From positions 1-11,378 of the forward strand of contig JABAYZ010000097.1 in assembly GCA_018608735.1 (NCBI GenBank): a DNA stretch of 11,378 nucleotides, read 5' to 3'. Within the stretch, counting starts at the first letter, position 1; the number at the start of each line of letters is the position of its first letter. The notes beneath the pieces were generated by a model. It had not been told where the DNA came from. It ran no database searches and saw only the letters and a list, made by a program, of their open reading frames with translations. This DNA is from Flavobacteriaceae bacterium. GTDB taxonomy: Bacteria > Bacteroidota > Bacteroidia > Flavobacteriales > Flavobacteriaceae. The translations under genes and the position numbers were made by a program. Positions 1 through 6,453 of the stretch are shown in pieces.

Positions 1-23
1 ATAGGTCATTCTGAACGATGGCA

Positions 24-31
24 CAAAGGTA
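24..31 (-). promoter_or_regulatory. Possible -7 promoter element for a gene left of the window
   Basis: Read on the minus strand, this is TACCTTTG, an exact match to the Bacteroidota -7 consensus TAnnTTTG. It lies about 20 bp past the yaaA stop codon and points out of the window. I see no clear TTG-type -33 element 19-21 bp upstream, so this could be a chance match. Confidence 0.3.
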
Positions 32-49
32 CGTCTTATTTTAAATAAA

Positions 50-808
50 TTAACGTGTAAACACCAATTTAGTAGCGGTTGATCCATTGGCGTCATACGC
101 ATAGCCATCCGTAGCAAACGTTTTTAAACCATCAACCGTTTCTACAGCATTTTCAATAATGTGACGGGTCATGTACCCACGGGCTAGTTTGGCAAAAATA
201 GCAATGGTTTTGTACTGCCCGTTTTTGAATTCCTTAAAATCCACATGCACTACAGGCACTTTAAGAACTTTAACATCAATAGCTTTAAAATATTCTTGAC
301 TCGCTAAATTGACAAACAACTCCCCATCTTTTAGCTCATTATTCAAAGCTGTAGTTACTTTTTTTCGCCAAAATTCATAGAGATTTTTGGATTTACCTAC
401 AGGAAATTTTGTCCCCATTTCCAAACGGTAGGGCTGCACTAAGTCTAGAGGTTTCAAAATACCATACAATCCTGAGATAATTCGAACAGAATCTTGTAGC
501 GTATTTATTTTTGAGTCTTCAATGGTATAGGCGTCTAACCCACGATACACATCGCCATTAAAGGCATATATCGCTGGGCGTGCATTTTTGGAAGTAAAAG
601 GTACTGACCAGTCCTGATTACGCTCATAATTAAGTTGACCCAAATTAGGGGAAATATGCATCAATTCCGAAAGTGCTTTAGCAGATTTCTTTTTGAGTAA
701 GGTATTCAATTGCTGCGCCTCGCCCATAAAACAACTATTGGTGCTTAATGTGGTCGGTAAATCACTCTCGTAATTTAATGATTTGGCAGGTGAGATGACA
801 AGTTTCAT
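50..808 (-). CDS. yaaA: Peroxide stress protein YaaA (UPF0246/DUF328 family)
   Basis: The 252-residue product has the family's start motif, MKLVISPAKSLN. It also has the conserved blocks FNGDVYRGLDA (residues 83-93), the segment at 111-133 beginning ISGLYGILKPLD, VNLASQEYF (about 166-174) and FATDGYAYD near the C-terminus. Length fits the family (E. coli YaaA is 258 residues). In E. coli, YaaA is induced by hydrogen peroxide through OxyR and lowers free intracellular iron, limiting Fenton damage to DNA and protein; it is cytoplasmic, and the family has been reported to bind DNA. I chose the start at 808 rather than the in-frame ATG at 838 because the family begins exactly at MKLVISPAKS and the extra ten residues (MLTLRHKHRY) are not family-like. 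It lies 104 bp downstream of rluD on the same strand, so it may have its own promoter, but I found no convincing one. No Shine-Dalgarno sequence is present. Confidence 0.93.
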   Translation of the reverse strand: MKLVISPAKSLNYESDLPTTLSTNSCFMGEAQQLNTLLKKKSAKALSELMHISPNLGQLNYERNQDWSVPFTSKNARPAIYAFNGDVYRGLDAYTIEDSKINTLQDSVRIISGLYGILKPLDLVQPYRLEMGTKFPVGKSKNLYEFWRKKVTTALNNELKDGELFVNLASQEYFKAIDVKVLKVPVVHVDFKEFKNGQYKTIAIFAKLARGYMTRHIIENAVETVDGLKTFATDGYAYDANGSTATKLVFTR

Positions 809-858
809 ATATCTATGTTTATGACGTAAAGTTAACATCTAAGATTGAACTCTAAGAA

Positions 859-876
859 AAATTATATTTATAATTT
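859..876. repeat. AT-only palindrome between rluD and yaaA
   Basis: AAATTATA and TATAATTT form an 8-bp perfect inverted repeat separated by 2 bp. Reading in the gene direction (minus), a short T stretch follows, so it could act as a weak terminator for rluD. The stem contains no G or C, which makes a stable hairpin doubtful. Confidence 0.3.
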
Positions 877-912
877 CTATGTTCCAATATTCAAAATTGA
901 TGCTTAGTCCGT

Positions 913-1938
913 TTATTCTTCAACTAGGTGATTCGAGTAGACTTCCCATTTTTTGATACAGTTTTGCATATCTTGAGGGATTTCAGTGGTGAATGCCATT
1001 TTTTTGCCTGTAGTTGGATGTACAAATCCTAGAGTTTTGGCATGTAAGGCTTGACGCGGAAGGGTTTTAAAACAATTATCCACAAACTGCTTATACTTGG
1101 TGAAAGTTGTCCCTTTTAGAATACGATCACCTCCATAGCGTTCGTCATTAAAAAGTGTATGCCCAATATGCTTCATATGTACTCGAATTTGATGAGTGCG
1201 CCCCGTCTCCAGTCGGCAGGTCAACAGGGTTACATAGCCCAATCTTTGGAGGACTTTATAGTGTGTAACGGCAGGTTTTCCTTTATCAGCTTCATCGCCA
1301 AAATAGACCGTATTTTGCAATCTGTTTTTAGGATGACGTCCAATATTTCCATCAACAGTTCCTTTTTCTAATTCAACATTTCCCCAAACCATAGCTACAT
1401 ATTCGCGTTCACTTGTCTTGGCTTTGAATTGTGCAGATAGATGAGCCATCGCAATTTCGGTTTTGGCGACCACTAACAACCCACTTGTGTCTTTATCAAT
1501 TCGATGAACTAAGCCGGGGCGGTTACTACTGTTATTGGGAAGGGTATCAAAATGAAACAGTAAGGCGTTAATTAAGGTGCCAGAATAATTTCCATGACCC
1601 GGATGAACAACCATTCCAGGGGCTTTATTAACGACTAATAAATCGTCATCTTCATACACAACATCAATAGGGATATCTTCAGGAACTAATAAATTTTCGT
1701 AAGGGGGGTGTTCAAATAAAACACGGATTTGATCCAATGGCTTTACCTTATAATTTGATTTAACAGCTATTTCATTGACGAGAATACTACCATCCTTAGC
1801 GGCAGCTTGTATTTTATTTCGAGTAGCATTTTCAACAAAATTCATGAGGTATTTATCGATCCGCAAAGGCTGTTGTCCTTTTTCGACCGTAAATGTGTAA
1901 TGCTCATGTAATTCACTTTCGTTTACTAAATCTTCCAT
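913..1938 (-). CDS. rluD: Ribosomal large subunit pseudouridine synthase, RluD-type
   Basis: The 341-residue product isomerises uridine to pseudouridine in 23S rRNA. E. coli RluD modifies positions 1911, 1915 and 1917 in helix 69. An S4-type RNA-binding domain spans roughly residues 24-80 (LRIDKYLMNF ... DGSILVNEIAVKSNYKVKPLDQI). The RluA-family catalytic domain follows, starting with the block VVYEDDDLLVVNKAPGMVVHPG. The signature HRIDKDTSGLLV carries the catalytic aspartate at D148. The later motif LETGRTHQIRVHMKHIGH, typical of the RluA/C/D group, is intact. The start lies 6 bp after the stop of the PASTA gene, which implies co-transcription. Assignment to RluD rather than RluC or RluA rests on the S4 domain, overall similarity and Bacteroidota gene order; the exact target uridines cannot be read from the sequence. 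Confidence 0.93.
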   Translation of the reverse strand: MEDLVNESELHEHYTFTVEKGQQPLRIDKYLMNFVENATRNKIQAAAKDGSILVNEIAVKSNYKVKPLDQIRVLFEHPPYENLLVPEDIPIDVVYEDDDLLVVNKAPGMVVHPGHGNYSGTLINALLFHFDTLPNNSSNRPGLVHRIDKDTSGLLVVAKTEIAMAHLSAQFKAKTSEREYVAMVWGNVELEKGTVDGNIGRHPKNRLQNTVYFGDEADKGKPAVTHYKVLQRLGYVTLLTCRLETGRTHQIRVHMKHIGHTLFNDERYGGDRILKGTTFTKYKQFVDNCFKTLPRQALHAKTLGFVHPTTGKKMAFTTEIPQDMQNCIKKWEVYSNHLVEE

Positions 1939-1944
1939 GGTTGA

Positions 1945-2502
1945 TTATTGCTTTCGAATACCGTTTCCTAAGACAAGGTCGAGAATCGAGGTTTTTGGAA
2001 GCATCGTACCTGCTTCAATGATTTGGCCGTTATGCCGTAGTTCTAAAACTTCATCTTTCCCTAAGTCATCTCTATAGACAAGAGTACCAATTTGAAACCC
2101 AAGGGTTTCTAATGTGGGTTTTGCTTGTCGAAACGTACGACGAATGACATCGGGAACGGGGAGTGTTCTGTAGGACGAGGGATTTAAAATTAAATATATT
2201 TTGCGACCTGCTTTAACCTGACTCCCAGCTATAGGGTCTTGTTCAATAATTGCCCCTTTGGGATAGTTAGGATTGTAGTTTGATGAATCTTGAACTTCAC
2301 TTCTCAAGTTTTGCGCTATAATTAGAGCCTGAGCGGCTTTGTAGGTTTTTCCTGTCAGCGGAGGTACGGTTACAAATGCTCCGTGGTTGGTATACGACTT
2401 AAGCCATTTGAGGGTTAGAAACCCAAAAATCACCAATGCAATACACGCAAACATTAATTGCTTTATAAATGATTTACTGAATAAGAATTTAATGAAATTC
2501 AT
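1945..2502 (-). CDS. Membrane-anchored protein with two PASTA domains
   Basis: The 185-residue product has a short cytoplasmic N-terminus, one transmembrane segment (about residues 14-31, KQLMFACIALVIFGFLTL) and two tandem PASTA domains. PASTA 1 spans about 43-108 (VTVPPLTGKTYKAAQALI ... GAIIEQDPIAGSQVKAGRKIYLIL); PASTA 2 spans about 113-178 (LPVPDVIRRTFRQAKPTLETLGF ... GTMLPKTSILDLVLG). The extracytoplasmic part would face the periplasm. PASTA domains usually sit on PknB-type kinases or penicillin-binding proteins and bind muropeptides or mediate protein contacts; here neither a kinase nor a transpeptidase domain is attached. The gene is divergent from ddl, which makes peptidoglycan precursors, and precedes rluD by 6 bp. 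A cell-wall link is inference from domain and position only. The ATG at 2500-2502 lies about 20 bp after a TAGCTTTG promoter element and gives a sensible lysine-containing N-terminus before the membrane helix. Confidence 0.88.
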   Translation of the reverse strand: MNFIKFLFSKSFIKQLMFACIALVIFGFLTLKWLKSYTNHGAFVTVPPLTGKTYKAAQALIIAQNLRSEVQDSSNYNPNYPKGAIIEQDPIAGSQVKAGRKIYLILNPSSYRTLPVPDVIRRTFRQAKPTLETLGFQIGTLVYRDDLGKDEVLELRHNGQIIEAGTMLPKTSILDLVLGNGIRKQ

Positions 2503-2522
2503 AGTGCTTTTTTATAATTTAA

Positions 2523-2530
2523 CAAAGCTA
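2523..2530 (-). promoter_or_regulatory. -7 promoter element for the PASTA-rluD transcript
   Basis: On the minus strand this reads TAGCTTTG, an exact TAnnTTTG match 20 bp before the PASTA start codon, giving a predicted leader of roughly 15 nt. No good TTG-type -33 element is visible at the usual distance. Confidence 0.5.
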
Positions 2531-2581
2531 AACAAATATTTGTGTCCTTTAAAATCTTTAGCTTGTTTAGTTTGAAGTAAA

Positions 2582-2589
2582 TATATTTG
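2582..2589 (+). promoter_or_regulatory. -7 promoter element for the ddl-coaD transcript
   Basis: TATATTTG is an exact TAnnTTTG match 57 bp before the ddl start. TTG at 2563-2565 is the nearest -33 candidate, but its 16-bp spacing is shorter than the usual 19-21. The predicted leader is about 50 nt. Confidence 0.45.
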
Positions 2590-2646
2590 GATTAAAATGA
2601 TTTTGATTTGATATAAAAGTAATATTTTTACTGTATAAACGTACAA

Positions 2647-3630
2647 ATGAAAAAAAATATTGCCATCATTATGGGCGGATATTCTAGTGAGTACCTCATC
2701 TCTTTGAAGAGTGGACAAATGGTATTTGATAGTTTACCTAAAACGTTATACAACGCCTATTGTATTCATATCTTCAAAGATAAATGGGTTTATGTAGCTG
2801 AGGACTTTAAAGAATACCCTGTTAACAAAGCTGATTTCTCCATTGTAGTAGAGGGTTCAAAAACAAACTTTGACTGTGTATTTAATGCAATTCACGGGGC
2901 ACCCGGCGAAGATGGTACCATGCAAGCTTATTTTGAATTACTATCCATCCCGCACACCAGTTGTAATATGTATCAAGCGGCTTTAACATTCAATAAAAGA
3001 GATTGTTTGAGTGTACTAAAGCCGTATGGAATTCTTATGGCAGACTCCTATTTTTTAAATGTTGGAGACCCCATAGATGCATCAGCTATTGAAAAAGCTG
3101 TTGGATTTCCTTGTTTTGTAAAAGCCAATAAAGCTGGAAGTAGTTTTGGCGTTACTAAAGTCTACTCAAAAACTGATTTACCAAGCGCCATTAAAACCGC
3201 TTTTAAAGAAGATGACGAACTGATTATTGAATCGTTTTTAGATGGCACCGAAGTATCGGTGGGTGTGATTCGTTATAAAGGAGAAGTCACTGTACTCCCG
3301 ATCACCGAAATTATCACAGAAAATGATTTTTTTGATTACGAAGCGAAATATTTAGGTAAATCTCAAGAAATCACCCCAGCACGTTTGAGTAAAATGCAAG
3401 AAGCAGACGTCCGAAAGGTTGCTAAACACATATATGAGGTCTTGAAATTAGATGGATTTTCTAGAAGTGAATTTATTTTTAAAGATGGAAAACCTTATTT
3501 TTTAGAGGTTAACACAATTCCAGGACTTACCAAGGAAAGTATTTTACCTCAGCAGGCTGAACAGGCTGGAATTTCGATGTCCGACTTATTTGACAATGCC
3601 ATTCAGCAAGCACTTCAGAAAAATCCTTAA
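2647..3630 (+). CDS. ddl: D-alanine--D-alanine ligase
   Basis: The 327-residue ATP-grasp enzyme joins two D-alanines to make the peptidoglycan precursor dipeptide in the cytoplasm. The N-terminal motif GGYSSEYLISLKSG includes E15, matching the catalytic glutamate. HGAPGEDGTMQ (83-93) is the second conserved block. FVKANKAGSSFGVTKV (157-172) provides the ATP-binding lysine and the GSS loop with S165. DYEAKY (230-235) ends in Y235, equivalent to DdlB Tyr216, the residue associated with D-Ala rather than D-lactate specificity. The metal ligands appear as E275, E287 and N289 (FLEVNTIPG). One difference from E. coli-type enzymes is NK (116-117) where DK is usual. coaD follows after 9 bp, so the two are probably one transcript. 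The ATG at 2647 gives a canonical MKKNIAIIMGG start without a Shine-Dalgarno sequence. Confidence 0.96.
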   Translation: MKKNIAIIMGGYSSEYLISLKSGQMVFDSLPKTLYNAYCIHIFKDKWVYVAEDFKEYPVNKADFSIVVEGSKTNFDCVFNAIHGAPGEDGTMQAYFELLSIPHTSCNMYQAALTFNKRDCLSVLKPYGILMADSYFLNVGDPIDASAIEKAVGFPCFVKANKAGSSFGVTKVYSKTDLPSAIKTAFKEDDELIIESFLDGTEVSVGVIRYKGEVTVLPITEIITENDFFDYEAKYLGKSQEITPARLSKMQEADVRKVAKHIYEVLKLDGFSRSEFIFKDGKPYFLEVNTIPGLTKESILPQQAEQAGISMSDLFDNAIQQALQKNP

Positions 3631-3639
3631 CTTTACAAA

Positions 3640-4095
3640 ATGAAGAAAGCAATTTTCCCAGGATCTTTTGACCCAATTACTCTAGGTCATGTTGACATTA
3701 TTAATAGAGGTGTGACTTTATTTGATGAAGTGATTATTGCAATTGGCGAAAATTCTTCTAAAAATTATATGTTTTCATTAGAAGCACGTAAACAATTTAT
3801 TGAAACTACTTTCAAAGACAATCCAAAAGTATCTGTCGTGTCCTATAGCGGATTAACGATCGATTTCTGTAAAGCAATTGGAGTTGAGTTTATTTTAAGA
3901 GGTCTTAGAAATCCTGCCGATTTTGAGTTCGAAAAAGCTATTGCACATACCAATCGGCATTTATCCACACTAGAGACTGTCTTTTTACTGACCTCTGCAC
4001 AAACCTCGTTTATCTCCTCTTCTATTGTGAGGGAAATTATTCGCTATGATGGGAATTATAAAAAATTAGTTCCTGATGCGGTTCGCACAAAATAA
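3640..4095 (+). CDS. coaD: Phosphopantetheine adenylyltransferase
   Basis: The 151-residue enzyme transfers AMP from ATP to 4'-phosphopantetheine, giving dephospho-CoA, the penultimate step of coenzyme A synthesis in the cytoplasm. It opens with the nucleotidyltransferase motif GSFDPITLGH (8-17), where T14 and H17 form the TxxH site. The central RGLRNPADFEFE block and the C-terminal ISSSIVREI motif are both typical of bacterial CoaD. Length is near the family norm (E. coli 159). It follows ddl by 9 bp with no promoter between them. Its TAA stop (4093-4095) is only 2 bp from the stop codon of the convergent sulP gene, leaving no space for a terminator of its own. The assignment is essentially unambiguous. 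Confidence 0.97.
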   Translation: MKKAIFPGSFDPITLGHVDIINRGVTLFDEVIIAIGENSSKNYMFSLEARKQFIETTFKDNPKVSVVSYSGLTIDFCKAIGVEFILRGLRNPADFEFEKAIAHTNRHLSTLETVFLLTSAQTSFISSSIVREIIRYDGNYKKLVPDAVRTK

Positions 4096-4097
4096 TA

Positions 4098-5720
4098 CTA
4101 AAGCTTATATTCTGAAAGCCCTTTAGAAAACGCCTCTGGATTTTCTGCTAAATGGTAACGCGGATCGTCAATTGCTTCTAATATTACATCTTTAAAAATT
4201 GGACTCGATTTATATAACAAGACCTTACAGTCCTCACTAAGGTGTTTTAAGTGAATTGCCTTACCTTCTTCTTTATATTTAACAACAAGATTATAAATCG
4301 CTTCTATGGCCGAATGGTCACTAATACGAGATTCTACAAAATCAATTTCTACAGACTTTGGATCATTTTTCACATCGAACTTGTCATTAAAAGCTGTGAT
4401 GCTTCCAAAGAATAATGGACCCCAAATTTCGTATACTTTTGTACCATCATCTTTGATGCGTTTTCGAGCACGAATACGTTTTGCATTTTCCCATGAAAAT
4501 ACTAGAGCACTCACAATCACTCCAGAAATTACGGCAATTGCCAAATCAAAAAACACGGTCATGGACGACACTAGTATCAATACAAATACATCTGTTTTTG
4601 GAATTTTATTGATGATTCTAAAACTTGACCATGCAAAAGTACCAATTACTACCATAAACATTACACCTACCAATGCTGCAATAGGGACTTGTTCTATAAG
4701 ACCCGAAGCAAATAGGATAAATGCTAAGAGTGCCAATGCTGCAACAATTCCTGATAGTCGACCTCTACCACCACCTTTAATATTTATTATTGATTGTCCA
4801 ATCATTGCACAGCCACCCATACCACCAAATAATCCAGTGATAATATTTGCACTCCCTTGAGCCATACACTCTCTATTGGAGTTTCCACGGGTTTCAGTAA
4901 GTTCGTCTATTAAATTTAATGTCATTAGAGATTCTATCAACCCAATAGCTGCAAGAATAAGTGCGTATGGACCTATGAATTTTAGCGTTTCAAAATTGAG
5001 AGGAATCTTTTCAAAAATAGCCCACTGAGGGAGTGGCAACCCACCACCTAGGCCATCACCACCACCATCTTTAATAAAACTTCCAACAGTAGCTACGTCT
5101 AAATTTCCAAAAATAACAATTGCAGAGACTACCAATATAGCAACAAGTGCTTCAGGTAATTTTTTGGTAATTTGTGGGAGTCCAAACATGATTCCCATTG
5201 TGAGCACTACAAGCCCAACCATGGTCCATAAAGAAGTGCCTTGCATCCATACCATTTCTCCATTTTCAGAAGTCATAAACATGCTTAATTGCGATAGAAA
5301 AATAACTATTGCTAAACCATTCACAAAGCCCATCATTACAGGATGTGGAATCAAACGTACAAATTTACCAAGCTTAAAAACACCTGCCAAAACTTGAATG
5401 ACTCCCATTAGAATAACGGTCATAAATAGGTAATATAGTCCTAGTTCATCACCTTCGGCACCCATTGCATTTCCGCGCGCCACAAGACTTACCATCACTA
5501 CGGCCAATGCACCAGTAGCTCCACTAATCATTCCTGGACGACCGCCAAAAATGGAGGTGATTAATCCAATCATAAAAGCGGCATACAGACCTACCAAAGG
5601 ATCAACTCCTGCGACAAAAGCAAAGGCAACGGCTTCGGGCACTAAAGCCAAAGCAACTGTTAGTCCACTTAAAATATCATTTTTTACATTACTAGATCGC
5701 TTACTTATAAACTCCATCAT
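4098..5720 (-). CDS. SulP-family anion transporter with STAS domain
   Basis: The 540-residue inner-membrane protein has many hydrophobic segments over residues 14-410 and a cytoplasmic STAS domain at about 428-510. Near the N-terminus, GLTVALALVPEAVAFAFVAG followed by DPLVGLYAAF is the SulP signature. RPGMISGATGA (61-71) and the block around AQGSANIITGLFGGMGG (287-303) are conserved SulP core regions. The STAS segment VEIDFVESRISDHSAIEAI has DHS at 468-470 in the place of the usual DSS-type loop. SulP proteins move sulfate, bicarbonate or other anions, often with Na+ or H+; the substrate cannot be fixed from sequence alone. Two adjacent ATGs (5718-5720 and 5715-5717) are both plausible starts. 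It has its own promoter and converges with coaD, so it is probably a single-gene transcript. Confidence 0.93.
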   Translation of the reverse strand: MMEFISKRSSNVKNDILSGLTVALALVPEAVAFAFVAGVDPLVGLYAAFMIGLITSIFGGRPGMISGATGALAVVMVSLVARGNAMGAEGDELGLYYLFMTVILMGVIQVLAGVFKLGKFVRLIPHPVMMGFVNGLAIVIFLSQLSMFMTSENGEMVWMQGTSLWTMVGLVVLTMGIMFGLPQITKKLPEALVAILVVSAIVIFGNLDVATVGSFIKDGGGDGLGGGLPLPQWAIFEKIPLNFETLKFIGPYALILAAIGLIESLMTLNLIDELTETRGNSNRECMAQGSANIITGLFGGMGGCAMIGQSIINIKGGGRGRLSGIVAALALLAFILFASGLIEQVPIAALVGVMFMVVIGTFAWSSFRIINKIPKTDVFVLILVSSMTVFFDLAIAVISGVIVSALVFSWENAKRIRARKRIKDDGTKVYEIWGPLFFGSITAFNDKFDVKNDPKSVEIDFVESRISDHSAIEAIYNLVVKYKEEGKAIHLKHLSEDCKVLLYKSSPIFKDVILEAIDDPRYHLAENPEAFSKGLSEYKL

Positions 5721-5728
5721 TTTGTTTC

Positions 5729-5747
5729 ATTTTTGCTGGGCAAAAAT
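5729..5747. repeat. 8-bp inverted repeat at the sulP promoter
   Basis: ATTTTTGC and GCAAAAAT are perfect inverted arms separated by TGG. The right arm overlaps the predicted sulP -7 element and the left arm covers the predicted transcription start. It resembles an operator-type dyad. An intrinsic terminator for the NUDIX gene is unlikely because no T-run follows on the minus strand. Confidence 0.5.
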
Positions 5748-5771
5748 AAACTTATTGGAAAGGATAGCAAC
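5741..5771 (-). promoter_or_regulatory. sulP promoter (-33 and -7 elements)
   Basis: On the minus strand, GTTG at 5771-5768 is followed after exactly 19 bp by TATTTTTG at 5748-5741. This fits the Bacteroidota sigma-ABfr promoter (TTG-type -33, 19-21 bp, TAnnTTTG) and is the best promoter in the window. Transcription should start near 5735, giving a leader of about 15 nt. Confidence 0.65.
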
Positions 5772-5812
5772 AGTAATGCCGCTTTATTTAAAAGATTATT
5801 CTAAAAACAAGG

Positions 5813-6394
5813 CTAGATTAGCAGTTTTATATTTGCGTATGAATTATTTAAAACCTTTTGAAGTTTGGTCTCAGGAATCCATTTTACTTTTGTGATGCCT
5901 TCTTTTTCTTGTGGAATTAATTTGCCCTTATGTTCTGAGAACATTTCAAACCAATAGGTAACTTTGATGTAATTTCGATCATTTCTCTTAAATATGTGGT
6001 ATGTAATTTCTAGAGGCTTGGTTATACTTAAGCCTGTAATTCCCGTTTCTTCTTCCACTTCGCGAAGAGCAGTTTGATTAATTGTTTCCTTTGACTCCGT
6101 TTTACCTTTTGGAAGGTCCCATTTTCCATTTCTAAAAATAAATAATATTTCATTTTTAGAATTGTAAACTTTTCCACCGCCTGCAATTACATTTGGAAGT
6201 AAGGAGAGAAATTTTTTGAGAAGAACATCTTTATCTGGCCCAACAAGACGCACAGAATTATATTTATCTTTTCTAAGTTTACCAAGCACTTTGTTAATAT
6301 CCACTGAATCAATCAGTATGTTCTTAAAATCTGTTTCCGTTTCTAGCTTGGTAGTCAGTACTATTGGTTTATTACCAACAAATATTTTATACAT
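5813..6394 (-). CDS. NUDIX hydrolase with N-terminal extension
   Basis: The 193-residue protein contains a complete Nudix box, GX5EX7REUXEEXGU, at residues 97-119: G97, E103, R111-E112 and E115-E116 are present and end in TGI. Nudix enzymes hydrolyse a nucleoside diphosphate linked to another moiety using Mg2+ held by these glutamates. The Nudix domain starts at about residue 68 (IAGGGKVYNSKNEILFIFRNGKWDLPKG). Before it lie roughly 67 residues containing a VRLVGPDKDVLLKKFLSLLP segment that I do not recognise as a named domain. The product is predicted cytoplasmic. The gene is divergent from pyrE across 59 bp, which suggests a possible link with nucleotide metabolism, but the substrate is unknown. 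No good -7 element is visible upstream. Confidence 0.9.
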   Translation of the reverse strand: MYKIFVGNKPIVLTTKLETETDFKNILIDSVDINKVLGKLRKDKYNSVRLVGPDKDVLLKKFLSLLPNVIAGGGKVYNSKNEILFIFRNGKWDLPKGKTESKETINQTALREVEEETGITGLSITKPLEITYHIFKRNDRNYIKVTYWFEMFSEHKGKLIPQEKEGITKVKWIPETKLQKVLNNSYANIKLLI

Positions 6395-6428
6395 TGTTAA
6401 TTAAAAACTAATTAATAGGAAGTAAAAG

Positions 6429-6448
6429 TAGTAATTTTTAGTAATTTT
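6429..6448. repeat. Tandem 10-bp direct repeat at the pyrE promoter
   Basis: TAGTAATTTT occurs twice back to back at 6429-6438 and 6439-6448. The second copy supplies most of the pyrE -7 element. A 10-bp period is about one helical turn, so the copies would lie on the same DNA face; a simple slippage duplication is equally possible. Confidence 0.5.
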
Positions 6449-6449
6449 G
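6442..6449 (+). promoter_or_regulatory. pyrE -7 promoter element
   Basis: TAATTTTG matches TAnnTTTG exactly and ends only 4 bp before the pyrE ATG at 6454. If it is used, transcription would begin at or within a few bases of the start codon, making the mRNA leaderless or nearly so. A -33 TTG at the expected position is not evident. Confidence 0.5.
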
Positions 6450-6453
6450 ACAC

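Noticed and set aside
809..838. Ten-codon N-terminal extension of YaaA (MLTLRHKHRY)
   Set aside because: The family begins at MKLVISPAKS; the extension is not conserved-looking and the inner ATG at 808 is preferred.
2512..2718. A 68-codon minus-strand frame across the ddl promoter region
   Set aside because: It covers both predicted promoters and the ddl start, and shows no domain or conserved pattern.
4306..4860. A 184-codon plus-strand open frame inside sulP
   Set aside because: It is antisense to a clear SulP gene, has no recognisable domain and reads as biased low-information protein; a shadow of the real gene.
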